Positions 1-7,870 of a DNA stretch of 64,000 nt are shown here, piece after piece. A program made the translations under genes and the position numbers. Each line of letters opens with the position of its first letter. Position 1 is the stretch's first letter. This DNA is from Deinococcus soli (ex Cha et al. 2016) (lineage in GTDB: Bacteria > Deinococcota > Deinococci > Deinococcales > Deinococcaceae), in the NCBI RefSeq assembly GCF_001007995.1, contig NZ_CP011389.1, positions 2,332,501-2,396,500 of the forward strand. The letters run 5' to 3'. Under the pieces are notes generated by a model. That model had not been told where the DNA came from, did not search any database, and saw only the letters and a program-made list of their open reading frames with translations.

Positions 1-126
1 CGCATCCTGCGCGAGCAGCCGCGTCTAACGCACGTCACCGTGCGCGTGCACAAACCCTTCGCGCCGCTGCCCGGCGTGTTCCGCGACGTGTACGCCGAAC
101 TGACCCTGCGCCGCGAGGACCTGTGA
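1..126 (+). CDS. folB: Dihydroneopterin aldolase, C-terminal fragment (FolB)
   Basis: Only the last 41 codons are present; the gene starts outside the window. The visible end reads like the FolB tail: a V-R-V-H-K-P-F-A-P-L-P-G segment followed by a V-Y-A-E-L-T-L-R strand. FolB converts 7,8-dihydroneopterin to 6-hydroxymethyl-dihydropterin in cytosolic folate synthesis. Its TGA stop overlaps the GTG start of folK by 4 bp, so the two consecutive pathway steps are translationally coupled. The call rests on the tail motif plus the folK neighbour. Confidence 0.8.
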   Translation, partial: RILREQPRLTHVTVRVHKPFAPLPGVFRDVYAELTLRREDL

Positions 127-638
127 GCGCCCCGCAGACCGCCGCGTTCATCGCGCTGGGCGCCAACCTGGGCGACCCCCTGACCACCCTGCGCTGGGCC
201 GTGACCGAACTGCGGACCCTGGGGACGGTGAAGGCCCTGTCGCGGCTGTACCGCACCGCGCCCGTCGGCGGACCCGCCGGGCAGCCCGAGTACCTGAACG
301 CCGCGACCTGCCTGCACACCCCCCTGAGCGCCCCGGACCTCCTGGCGGGCCTGCACGACATCGAGGCCCGCGCCGGACGCACCCGCGCCGAACGCTGGGA
401 AGCCCGCACCCTCGACCTCGACCTGATCCTGTACGGCCAGCTGACCAGCGACGCGCCGGACCTGCTGCTGCCCCACCCGCGCGCGTGGGACCGCGCGTTC
501 GTCCTGGCGCCCCTGAGCGACCTGCACCCGCACCTGACGCACCCCGCGACCGGCGAGACCGTCAGCGCCGCACTGGCCCGCACCGACCGCCGGGGCGTGG
601 AAGCCCACATCGACGACTGGTACAACGACTGGCACTGA
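123..638 (+). CDS. folK: 2-amino-4-hydroxy-6-hydroxymethyldihydropteridine pyrophosphokinase (FolK)
   Basis: A 171-residue cytosolic enzyme, normal length for HPPK. It transfers pyrophosphate from ATP to 6-hydroxymethyl-dihydropterin, the step after FolB. The N-terminus carries the FALGANLGD-type motif (IALGANLGD), then SRLYRTAPVGGP and QPEYLNA substrate-binding stretches. The diagnostic R-W-E-A-R-T-L-D-L-D-L-I-L-Y-G block follows near residues 97-111, and LLLPHPRAWDRAFVLAPL ends the core. The GTG start overlaps the folB stop, which fixes the start. Its product would be used by FolP, which may lie just outside the window. Confidence 0.95.
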   Translation: MSAPQTAAFIALGANLGDPLTTLRWAVTELRTLGTVKALSRLYRTAPVGGPAGQPEYLNAATCLHTPLSAPDLLAGLHDIEARAGRTRAERWEARTLDLDLILYGQLTSDAPDLLLPHPRAWDRAFVLAPLSDLHPHLTHPATGETVSAALARTDRRGVEAHIDDWYNDWH

Positions 639-713
639 CCCGCGCCCGACCGGGTTCCCCACCCGGTGACCACACTGCGGCGCCGCCCGCCATTCCCAGG
701 CGGCGCGGGACGC

Positions 714-719
714 TATGCT
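714..719 (+). promoter_or_regulatory. Leaderless-type -10 box for the 730 gene
   Basis: TATGCT lies 10 nt before the ATG at 730. It overlaps a possible upstream ATG at 715, which therefore cannot be the start. Confidence 0.5.
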
Positions 720-729
720 GGGCAGTGAC

Positions 730-1224
730 ATGAGCAAGCACACCACATCCACCAGCCACGGAGGCGCTGGCCGCGCGCTGCTGTGGGTTGCCATCCTGCT
801 GACCGTGGCCCTCCTGGGCTTCGTGACCGCCACCGCCGTCCGCGCCAACCCCATCTACAGCGACCGGGACGCCAACGGCATCAGCAAGTACAAGTTCATC
901 GAGGCCTGCAAGGAAATCGCACACGACACCGAGGAACTCACCGTCGGCGCGATGGGCCAGGCCATTCCCCTCAAGACGCTGGTCGAGCAGAGCAGCCCCC
1001 TGAAGGCCGGGGATGAACTGCATGCCGGGATCGAGGCGGAACCCGCCGAGATCATCAAGGCCACCCAGACCGTCGAGGGCGGCGGCTGGACACTCACCGC
1101 ACCCGTCACCATCGCCGTGCACAGCGGCGAGCGCGTGAACACCCTGGGTCAGCTGCCCATGGCCTGCACGCACGACAAGAAGACCGGCAAGACCACCGCG
1201 ACCCTGAACCTTCCCGGTCAATAA
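730..1224 (+). CDS. Membrane-anchored hypothetical protein
   Basis: I do not recognise a family. The 164-residue product has a short polar N-terminus, one hydrophobic segment at about residues 13-34 (LLWVAILLTVALLGFVTATA) and a soluble, extracytoplasmic-looking remainder. Two cysteines (EACKE and MACTHD contexts) are spaced so that they could form a disulfide outside the membrane. The start at 730 is chosen because an ATG at 715 lies inside the -10 box TATGCT. The gene is monocistronic: a bidirectional hairpin terminator follows, and the next gene is convergent. It could be a signal-anchored periplasmic or cell-envelope protein. Confidence 0.7.
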   Translation: MSKHTTSTSHGGAGRALLWVAILLTVALLGFVTATAVRANPIYSDRDANGISKYKFIEACKEIAHDTEELTVGAMGQAIPLKTLVEQSSPLKAGDELHAGIEAEPAEIIKATQTVEGGGWTLTAPVTIAVHSGERVNTLGQLPMACTHDKKTGKTTATLNLPGQ

Positions 1225-1238
1225 GCGCAGAACACAGA

Positions 1239-1270
1239 AAGGCCCCGGCGGACGCATCTGCCGGGGCCTT
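1239..1270. terminator. Bidirectional hairpin terminator
   Basis: Perfect 11-bp stem: AAGGCCCCGGC at 1239-1249 pairs with GCCGGGGCCTT at 1260-1270. It sits between two convergent genes and can serve both. Confidence 0.85.
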
Positions 1271-1298
1271 CCCCTGTCTCTGGAAGATCCCGGAGCCG

Positions 1299-1613
1299 CT
1301 ACAGCACGACGTCCAGGCCGCTCAGGCACTCCTCGGCAATCGCGCGGGCCAGCGGATCCCGGGTGCTGCGCGCGTAACTGACGCCCAGTTGCAGGTGCCG
1401 TTGCCCGTCCGGGCCGCCCAGCAGCTCCAGCGTCTGGAAGAACGCCAGGTGCGTGTGCGCCAGCAGCACGTCCCGCGTCCGCTCGGGCGGCAGGACGCTC
1501 AGGAGGTCCAGCGCCTCGCGGTACAGGCGCAGCGCCCGCGCCTGATCGCCCTCCACGGCACTCTCCCGCCCCAGTTGCAGGGCGCGGGCGGCCGACAGGT
1601 AATCACTGCGCAT
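1299..1613 (-). CDS. Small TPR-like helical protein
   Basis: The product is 104 residues and all helical by eye. It shows A-x-x-L-G-R-E-S-A-V-E-G-D-Q-A-R-A-L-R-L-Y-R-E-A-L, the spacing of a tetratricopeptide hairpin, then a second helical pair around LLAHTHLAFFQTLELLG. No catalytic residues stand out, so a protein-interaction role is an inference. The ATG is supported by TAGAAT (1621-1626) 7 nt upstream. It may be read with the YraN operon upstream on the same strand but has its own promoter. Confidence 0.6.
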   Translation of the reverse strand: MRSDYLSAARALQLGRESAVEGDQARALRLYREALDLLSVLPPERTRDVLLAHTHLAFFQTLELLGGPDGQRHLQLGVSYARSTRDPLARAIAEECLSGLDVVL

Positions 1614-1620
1614 GCCGGGG

Positions 1621-1626
1621 ATTCTA
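1621..1626 (-). promoter_or_regulatory. Leaderless -10 box of the TPR-like gene
   Basis: TAGAAT (reverse strand) with 7 nt to the ATG at 1613. Confidence 0.6.
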
Positions 1627-1637
1627 GCGCGGGCCGG

Positions 1638-1979
1638 TCACTCGACCGCGTGCAGGCTCAGCGTGCCTTCCCCGGCGCTGCCGTCGATGGTCAGCACCTC
1701 CAGGCGGCACGGCAGGTCGTCGCGGCCCAGTTCGCGCGTCAGGTAGGTCAGCGCGGCCCGGTGCATCAGCGCCAGCTTGCGCGGCGTGACGGACTCCGCC
1801 GCGCTGCCGAAGCGCGCCGAGCGCCGCTGGCGGACCTCGGTGAACACCAGCGTCCCGCCCGGCTCGCGCGAGATCACGTCGATCTCCCCGCCGGGAATGC
1901 GGTAGTTGCGGGCCAGCACCTCGCGGCCCAGCCCGCTCAGGAACGCGGCGGCGCGGTCCTCGGCCTGCGCGCCCTTCAC
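1638..1979 (-). CDS. UPF0102 / YraN family protein
   Basis: A 113-residue protein of the usual YraN length, with a restriction-endonuclease-like fold by family knowledge. The hallmark is visible near residues 30-52: GGEIDVI, then LVFTEVRQR, matching the family's G-E-I-D-L-I ... F-V-E-V-K-x-R. The usual lysine of EVK is an arginine here, which is worth noting for any nuclease activity. N-terminal A-E-D-R-A-A-A-F-L and R-N-Y-R-I-P-G-G are also typical. It starts with GTG, 13 bp after the HAD gene stop, so it is probably the last gene of the dsRBD-HAD-YraN operon. The family's function is unclear; a nucleic-acid role is suggested from the fold. Confidence 0.85.
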   Translation of the reverse strand: MKGAQAEDRAAAFLSGLGREVLARNYRIPGGEIDVISREPGGTLVFTEVRQRRSARFGSAAESVTPRKLALMHRAALTYLTRELGRDDLPCRLEVLTIDGSAGEGTLSLHAVE

Positions 1980-1992
1980 GCCGCGTACCCGC

Positions 1993-2661
1993 TCAGGCCA
2001 GCCACGCCGCCCAGCCCGTGAAGTCCGGCACGGCCAGCGCCGCCCCTGCCGCCAGCAGCGCCGAGTCCGGCGCGGTGGTCGTCAGGGCCACCACCCGGCA
2101 GCCCGCCCCGGCCGCGCTGCGCACACCGTTCACGGCGTCCTCGTGCGCGAGGCAGTCGGCGGCATTCAGGCCCAGCCGCTGCGCGCCCAGCAGGAACGGC
2201 TCCGGGTGAGGTTTGCCGCGCGTGACGTCCTCGCCCAGCACCCGCGTCACGAAGCGCGGCCCGAAGCCCAGCTGCTCCATGCCGAACGCCACGTTCACCG
2301 CGTCAGCACTCGTGACCAGCGAGAACGGAATCCCGCGCCCATCCAGGGCGTCCAGGTAGGCGCTCAGGCCCGCCACCTCGCGCAGCGCGCCCGCCGCCAG
2401 GGACCGGTAGCGGCCCTCCTTCGCGTCGTGAAAGCGGGCGGCCAGCGCCTCGTCCGGGTAGGTGCCGGTCAGGCGCTCGATGATCTCCGGATTGCGGCCC
2501 CCGTCCACCTTGTGGTCCAGGTCAGCTGGCGAGAGGTTCAGGCCCAGCACCTCCAGCGCCACCTCCTGCCACGCCTGCCGGTGAAAGGCGTTGTTCGCGG
2601 TCAGGACGCCGTCCATGTCGAACAGCACCCCGGCGGGCCGCCACGGCCACGCGCCGCTCAC
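1993..2661 (-). CDS. HAD-superfamily hydrolase, beta-phosphoglucomutase-like
   Basis: A 222-residue HAD protein. Motif I is [10 protein letters not shown] near residue 15, with the nucleophile Asp and acid/base Asp two residues later. Motif II is around FSLVTSAD, motif III K at GKPHPEPFL, and motif IV in [16 protein letters not shown]. The [16 protein letters not shown] pattern is typical of beta-phosphoglucomutase and sugar-phosphate phosphatases, but substrate cannot be read from sequence. Its ATG overlaps the TGA of the upstream dsRBD gene by 4 bp, so translation is coupled. The protein ends just before yraN. Confidence 0.85.
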   Translation of the reverse strand: MSGAWPWRPAGVLFDMDGVLTANNAFHRQAWQEVALEVLGLNLSPADLDHKVDGGRNPEIIERLTGTYPDEALAARFHDAKEGRYRSLAAGALREVAGLSAYLDALDGRGIPFSLVTSADAVNVAFGMEQLGFGPRFVTRVLGEDVTRGKPHPEPFLLGAQRLGLNAADCLAHEDAVNGVRSAAGAGCRVVALTTTAPDSALLAAGAALAVPDFTGWAAWLA

Positions 2662-3074
2662 AGGGGGTCTGGCCCGTGCCCGAGATCCAGCAGCAGCTCG
2701 CGGTACAGGCGGCCCGCGTCGCGGCGCACGTCGTCCAGCGAGGCGTCCTCGTCCGCGAACTCCGTGGCGGTCTCCAGCGCGGCCTCCAGCACCCCCGCGT
2801 AGATCGGCCAGCGGCCGGCGGGGGCCTCGTCGTGGACCTCCTCGGAGTCCGCCATCGGCTCGCCGTCCAGCACGCGCAGCGCCGAATCCGCCGCCGCCCG
2901 CTCGGCGTCCTTGCGGCTGCGGCCCGATCCGCCCTCGCCCAGCGGCTCGCCGCCGATCCGCACCGTCACGTGGAACGTCCGCTGGTGGGGCGGACCGTCG
3001 GACGACACCTCGAATTCCGGCGCGCCCAGGCCCAGGCTCAGGGCGCGCGCGATCAGGTCACCTTTCGCGTTCAT
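2658..3074 (-). CDS. Stand-alone double-stranded-RNA-binding-domain protein
   Basis: A 138-residue protein. Residues about 3-70 form a DRBM domain: helix [18 protein letters not shown], strands around [19 protein letters not shown], then the diagnostic [18 protein letters not shown] in the RNA-contacting helix. This is the same domain that ends RNase III, but no RNase III catalytic domain is present. The C-terminal half (about 75-138) is acidic and helical with no recognised domain. The start at 3074 is fixed by TAGGCT 7 nt upstream. It leads an operon with a HAD hydrolase (4-bp overlap) and YraN. A role in RNA binding or protection is inferred. Confidence 0.85.
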   Translation of the reverse strand: MNAKGDLIARALSLGLGAPEFEVSSDGPPHQRTFHVTVRIGGEPLGEGGSGRSRKDAERAAADSALRVLDGEPMADSEEVHDEAPAGRWPIYAGVLEAALETATEFADEDASLDDVRRDAGRLYRELLLDLGHGPDPL

Positions 3075-3081
3075 GCACCCC

Positions 3082-3098
3082 AGCCTACCCGCTACGCT
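3082..3098. promoter_or_regulatory. Back-to-back leaderless promoters
   Basis: Reverse-strand TAGGCT at 3082-3087 serves the gene starting at 3074 (7 nt gap). Forward-strand TACGCT at 3093-3098 serves the gene starting at 3105 (6 nt gap). The two -10 boxes are 5 bp apart and face away from each other, leaving only 30 bp between start codons. Confidence 0.65.
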
Positions 3099-3104
3099 GA
3101 GGGT

Positions 3105-3581
3105 ATGCGTCTCCCAACCCTCCTGCTGCCCCTGCTGCTCGGCGCGGCCCTCGCCGCCCCGGCCCCCGCGTCCGTCCAGCCGGGGCAGACCTGGACGCTG
3201 AGCGCCACCACCTTCGACGGCGAGGTACTGAGTACCACCCTGCGCCTGCCCGCTGCGCCGCCCGCCCCCACCGCGCCCGGCACCTACCGCGCCGACCGCG
3301 GCAGCCTGCTGCTGGACGTGCAGGCCGACACGCTGATCGCCCTGGACCTGAAAGACGCCCGCGAGGGCGGGCTGGGCCTCGCCTGCGCGCTGCGCCTGAG
3401 CACCCTGGGTCAGCCCGGCGCGACCGGCGTGCTCGCCAGCGGCCCCCTGAGCGACCTGCCCGCCGCGCTGGAACGCGCCCTGGCCGTTCTGGACGTGACC
3501 CGCACGCCGCAGGAACAGGCCGACGCCGCGCGCGAACTGCGCCTGGGACAGTGCACCCTGACGCTGGCCCCCACGCCCTGA
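3105..3581 (+). CDS. Secreted hypothetical protein (paralogue A)
   Basis: A 158-residue protein with a clear signal peptide ([22 protein letters not shown]). The mature part opens with [15 protein letters not shown] and ends with a cysteine in GQCTLTL. The same landmarks, P-G-Q-T-W-x-x-S-x-T-T-x-x-G-E near the start and C-T-L-T-L at the end, occur in the protein encoded at 5055-5585, so the two are paralogues. A G-P-L-S-D-L stretch in the middle matches GTLEEL there. No family function is recognised; probably a periplasmic or surface beta-rich protein. Start chosen from the -10 TACGCT 6 nt upstream. Confidence 0.75.
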   Translation: MRLPTLLLPLLLGAALAAPAPASVQPGQTWTLSATTFDGEVLSTTLRLPAAPPAPTAPGTYRADRGSLLLDVQADTLIALDLKDAREGGLGLACALRLSTLGQPGATGVLASGPLSDLPAALERALAVLDVTRTPQEQADAARELRLGQCTLTLAPTP

Positions 3582-3739
3582 CCACCCGGCGCTGCCCGCC
3601 TGCCCGGCACCCACCCGTCCGGTGACCACCTGACCAGCCGCCGGGCCGCGGGTGCGCTACCCTGAACCCCCGGAGCAACGCCGCCCCCACCCGCCCCTCC
3701 CGCGCGGGTGCCGACCCATGCCCTCCGGAGGCCCCCGCC

Positions 3740-4981
3740 GTGACCCTGACCCCCACCCGCCCCAGCGCCCGCCAGATCGTGCTGGGCCTGCAACACTCCA
3801 TCGCCATGTTCGGCGCGACCGTCCTGGTCCCCATCCTGGTCGGCCTGTCCCCCAGCGTCGCGCTGTTCGGTGCGGGCGTCGCCACGCTGCTGTTCCACCT
3901 GCTCACGCGCGGCCAGGTCCCGATCTTCCTGGGCAGCTCCTTCGCGTTCATCGCGCCCACCGCGCTGGTCGTCAAGGAATTCGGCCCTGCCGCCGCCGGG
4001 GGCGGCCTGATCGCCGCCGGGGCCATGTACCTGCTGTTCAGCGGCCTCGTGAAACTCCTCGGCGTAGGTCGCCTGCTGCGGGTGTTCCCGCCCGTCGTGA
4101 CCGGCCCCGTCATCATCGTGATCGGCCTGGGCCTGAGCAGCGTCGCCGTGAACCAGGCCAAGACGAACTGGTGGCTGGCCCTCGTCACGCTGGCCGCCGC
4201 CGTCATCGCCAGCATCTACGGGAAGGGCCTGTTCCGCATGATTCCCATCCTGGTCGGCGTCGTCACCGGGTACGTCGTGTCCCTCCTGACCGGGCAGGTG
4301 ACCCAGGACGGCCTGAACGCCATCGCCGCCGCGCCCCTGCTGGGCCTCCCGGACTTCCATGCACCCACCCTGGACTGGCGGGCCGTGGCGATCATCGCGC
4401 CCGTCGCGGTCGTCACGTTCATCGAACACGTCGGGGACGTCATCGTGAACGGCCGCGTCGTCGGGAAGAACTTCCTCGAGAAGCCCGGCCTGAGCCGCAC
4501 CCTGTTCGCCGACGGGCTGGCGAACATGAGCAGCGCCGCGCTCGGCGGACCCGCCGCTACCACCTACGCCGAGAACACCGGCGTCCTCGCCCTGACCCGC
4601 GTGTACGACCCGCGCGTCCTGCAGATCGGCGCCGTGTTCGCCGTCCTGTTCGGCTGCTCCCCGAAACTCGCGGCGGTGCTGAAAAGCCTCCCGCAGGGCG
4701 TGCTGGGCGGCGTGAGCATCCTCCTGTTCGGCATGATCGCCTCTGTCGGCATCCGCACCCTCAGTGAGGCGCGGATCGACTTCGCGCACAGCCGCAACCT
4801 CATCATCGTGTCCCTGATCCTCGTGCTGGGCCTGGGCGGCGCCGCGTTCCCCATCAGCGTCGCGGGCACCAGCCTCGAACTGCACGGCATGGCCCTCGCC
4901 GCGCTGGTCGGCATCGTCGCGAACCTGATCCTGCCCGCGCAGACACCCGAGACGGACGAACCCGAACGCACCCTGCACTGA
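3740..4981 (+). CDS. uraA: Uracil/xanthine permease, NCS2 family (UraA-like)
   Basis: A 413-residue inner-membrane transporter with about 14 hydrophobic segments, the UraA length. It probably imports uracil with a proton. Family landmarks visible: [19 protein letters not shown] at the N-terminus, [11 protein letters not shown] (first half-helix region), [10 protein letters not shown] (the conserved Glu-His of helix 8) and [18 protein letters not shown] (helix 10 with the substrate Glu). It starts at GTG 3740 preceded by GGAGG (3727-3731), so unlike its neighbours it has a leader; TACCCT at 3658-3663 is a possible -10. I saw no PyrR-type attenuator in the leader. Xanthine or another base remains possible, but the motifs favour uracil. 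Confidence 0.9.
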   Translation: MTLTPTRPSARQIVLGLQHSIAMFGATVLVPILVGLSPSVALFGAGVATLLFHLLTRGQVPIFLGSSFAFIAPTALVVKEFGPAAAGGGLIAAGAMYLLFSGLVKLLGVGRLLRVFPPVVTGPVIIVIGLGLSSVAVNQAKTNWWLALVTLAAAVIASIYGKGLFRMIPILVGVVTGYVVSLLTGQVTQDGLNAIAAAPLLGLPDFHAPTLDWRAVAIIAPVAVVTFIEHVGDVIVNGRVVGKNFLEKPGLSRTLFADGLANMSSAALGGPAATTYAENTGVLALTRVYDPRVLQIGAVFAVLFGCSPKLAAVLKSLPQGVLGGVSILLFGMIASVGIRTLSEARIDFAHSRNLIIVSLILVLGLGGAAFPISVAGTSLELHGMALAALVGIVANLILPAQTPETDEPERTLH

Positions 4982-4989
4982 AGATGTCC

Positions 4990-5035
4990 TGCGCCCCGGC
5001 CCGACCTGTCACCTGAGGCAGCGGGCCGGGGCGCA
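4990..5035 (+). terminator. Hairpin terminator after the uracil permease
   Basis: TGCGCCCCGGCCCG (4990-5003) pairs perfectly with CGGGCCGGGGCGCA (5022-5035), a 14-bp stem with an 18-nt loop. Only a short CGTTG follows, so termination may depend on the stem. Confidence 0.65.
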
Positions 5036-5041
5036 CGTTGC

Positions 5042-5047
5042 TAGGCT
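5042..5047 (+). promoter_or_regulatory. Leaderless -10 box of the 5055 gene
   Basis: TAGGCT with 7 nt to the ATG at 5055, directly after the permease terminator. Confidence 0.6.
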
Positions 5048-5054
5048 CGGGGTC

Positions 5055-5585
5055 ATGAAACGACACCTCGTGCTGGCCGCCCTGCTGACCCTCACGCCCC
5101 TCGCGCACGCCGGGAGTGGCAACGCCGCCCCGCGCGCCGTGACGCCCTTCGGCGCACCGAAAGCCCTGCCCGCGAACGCCCTGGTCCGCCCCGGCCAGAC
5201 CTGGGTCATGAGCGGCACCACCGCCGCCGGCGAACGCATCACCCGCGACCTGAAACTGAGCACCCAGGCCCCCGAGTGGGACGACGGCTGGGACTTTGAG
5301 GCGGACAACGGCCCGTTCAGCTGGAAGCCCGAGGACCGCATGATCCTCGCGGCGGACGTCCGCACCGGCATGATGAACGACAGCGACATTCACCTTTGCC
5401 TGGGCATGATCGAGGGCAGCAGCGTGCGCGGCGTGCTCCTCAGCGGCACTCTGGAGGAACTGGACGCCGACATGGACAAACTCGACAGCGCGACCGGCGA
5501 GCCCCGCACCACCGACGAGATCATCCAGGCCGTGCGCAAGGCGGGCGTGAACGCTGGGACCTGCACCCTCACCCTCAAACGCTGA
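5055..5585 (+). CDS. Secreted hypothetical protein (paralogue B)
   Basis: A 176-residue exported protein. Residues 1-19 (M-K-R-H-L-V-L-A-A-L-L-T-L-T-P-L-A-H-A) form a classic signal peptide ending A-H-A. It shares P-G-Q-T-W-x-x-S-G-T-T-A-A-G-E near residue 45, a GTLEEL stretch and the terminal A-G-T-C-T-L-T-L with the protein at 3105-3581, and is longer by an acidic insert (E-W-D-D-G-W-D-F-E-A-D). Two cysteines (LCLGM and GTCTL) could form a disulfide. Function is unknown. TAGGCT 7 nt upstream supports the start. A strong hairpin shared with uvrB follows. Confidence 0.75.
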   Translation: MKRHLVLAALLTLTPLAHAGSGNAAPRAVTPFGAPKALPANALVRPGQTWVMSGTTAAGERITRDLKLSTQAPEWDDGWDFEADNGPFSWKPEDRMILAADVRTGMMNDSDIHLCLGMIEGSSVRGVLLSGTLEELDADMDKLDSATGEPRTTDEIIQAVRKAGVNAGTCTLTLKR

Positions 5586-5595
5586 ACCGGCAAGG

Positions 5596-5630
5596 CGGCG
5601 GGCCACCCCGGATCAGGAGGTGGCCCGCCG
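5596..5630. terminator. Bidirectional hairpin between convergent genes
   Basis: CGGCGGGCCACC (5596-5607) pairs with GGTGGCCCGCCG (5619-5630), a 12-bp GC-rich stem between the secreted protein and uvrB stop codons. Confidence 0.8.
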
Positions 5631-5645
5631 CTTCATGGTTGTGGG

Positions 5646-7661
<2,016 letters not shown>

Positions 7662-7723
7662 GTAACCTCCAGAAACAGGTGGGAAAGGGGAGAGTGGGCG
7701 CAGACCGAACGAATCTCCGTATT

Positions 7724-7740
7724 TTACGCCCCGGACGTAA
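7724..7740 (-). promoter_or_regulatory. RDRM-like operator in the uvrB promoter
   Basis: On the uvrB sense strand the site reads TTACGTCCGGGGCGTAA, with TTACG/CGTAA arms 7 bp apart. It has the 17-bp length and 11 of 17 bases of the published radiation/desiccation response motif TTATGTCATTGACATAA. It overlaps the probable -10 TAAAAT at 7721-7726. In deinococci such sites bind the repressor DdrO, which is cleaved by IrrE/PprI after irradiation, and uvrB is a reported member of that regulon. Confidence 0.7.
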
Positions 7741-7830
7741 GTGCACGGTAAGCCGGATGACTCATCCGAACTTGAGGTACGGGTCCGCCCGGCAGGTCAT
7801 TTGACGCAGGTGCCCCCCGGACGCGGCCGA

Positions 7831-7836
7831 TAGAGT
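7831..7836 (+). promoter_or_regulatory. Possible -10 box of pnkp
   Basis: TAGAGT, 34 nt before the ATG at 7871. TTGACG at 7801-7806 is too far upstream (24 bp) to be a normal -35. Tentative. Confidence 0.35.
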
Positions 7837-7870
7837 GAATGCTGGTGCCCCGCACCGGAAAGAAGGCCCC

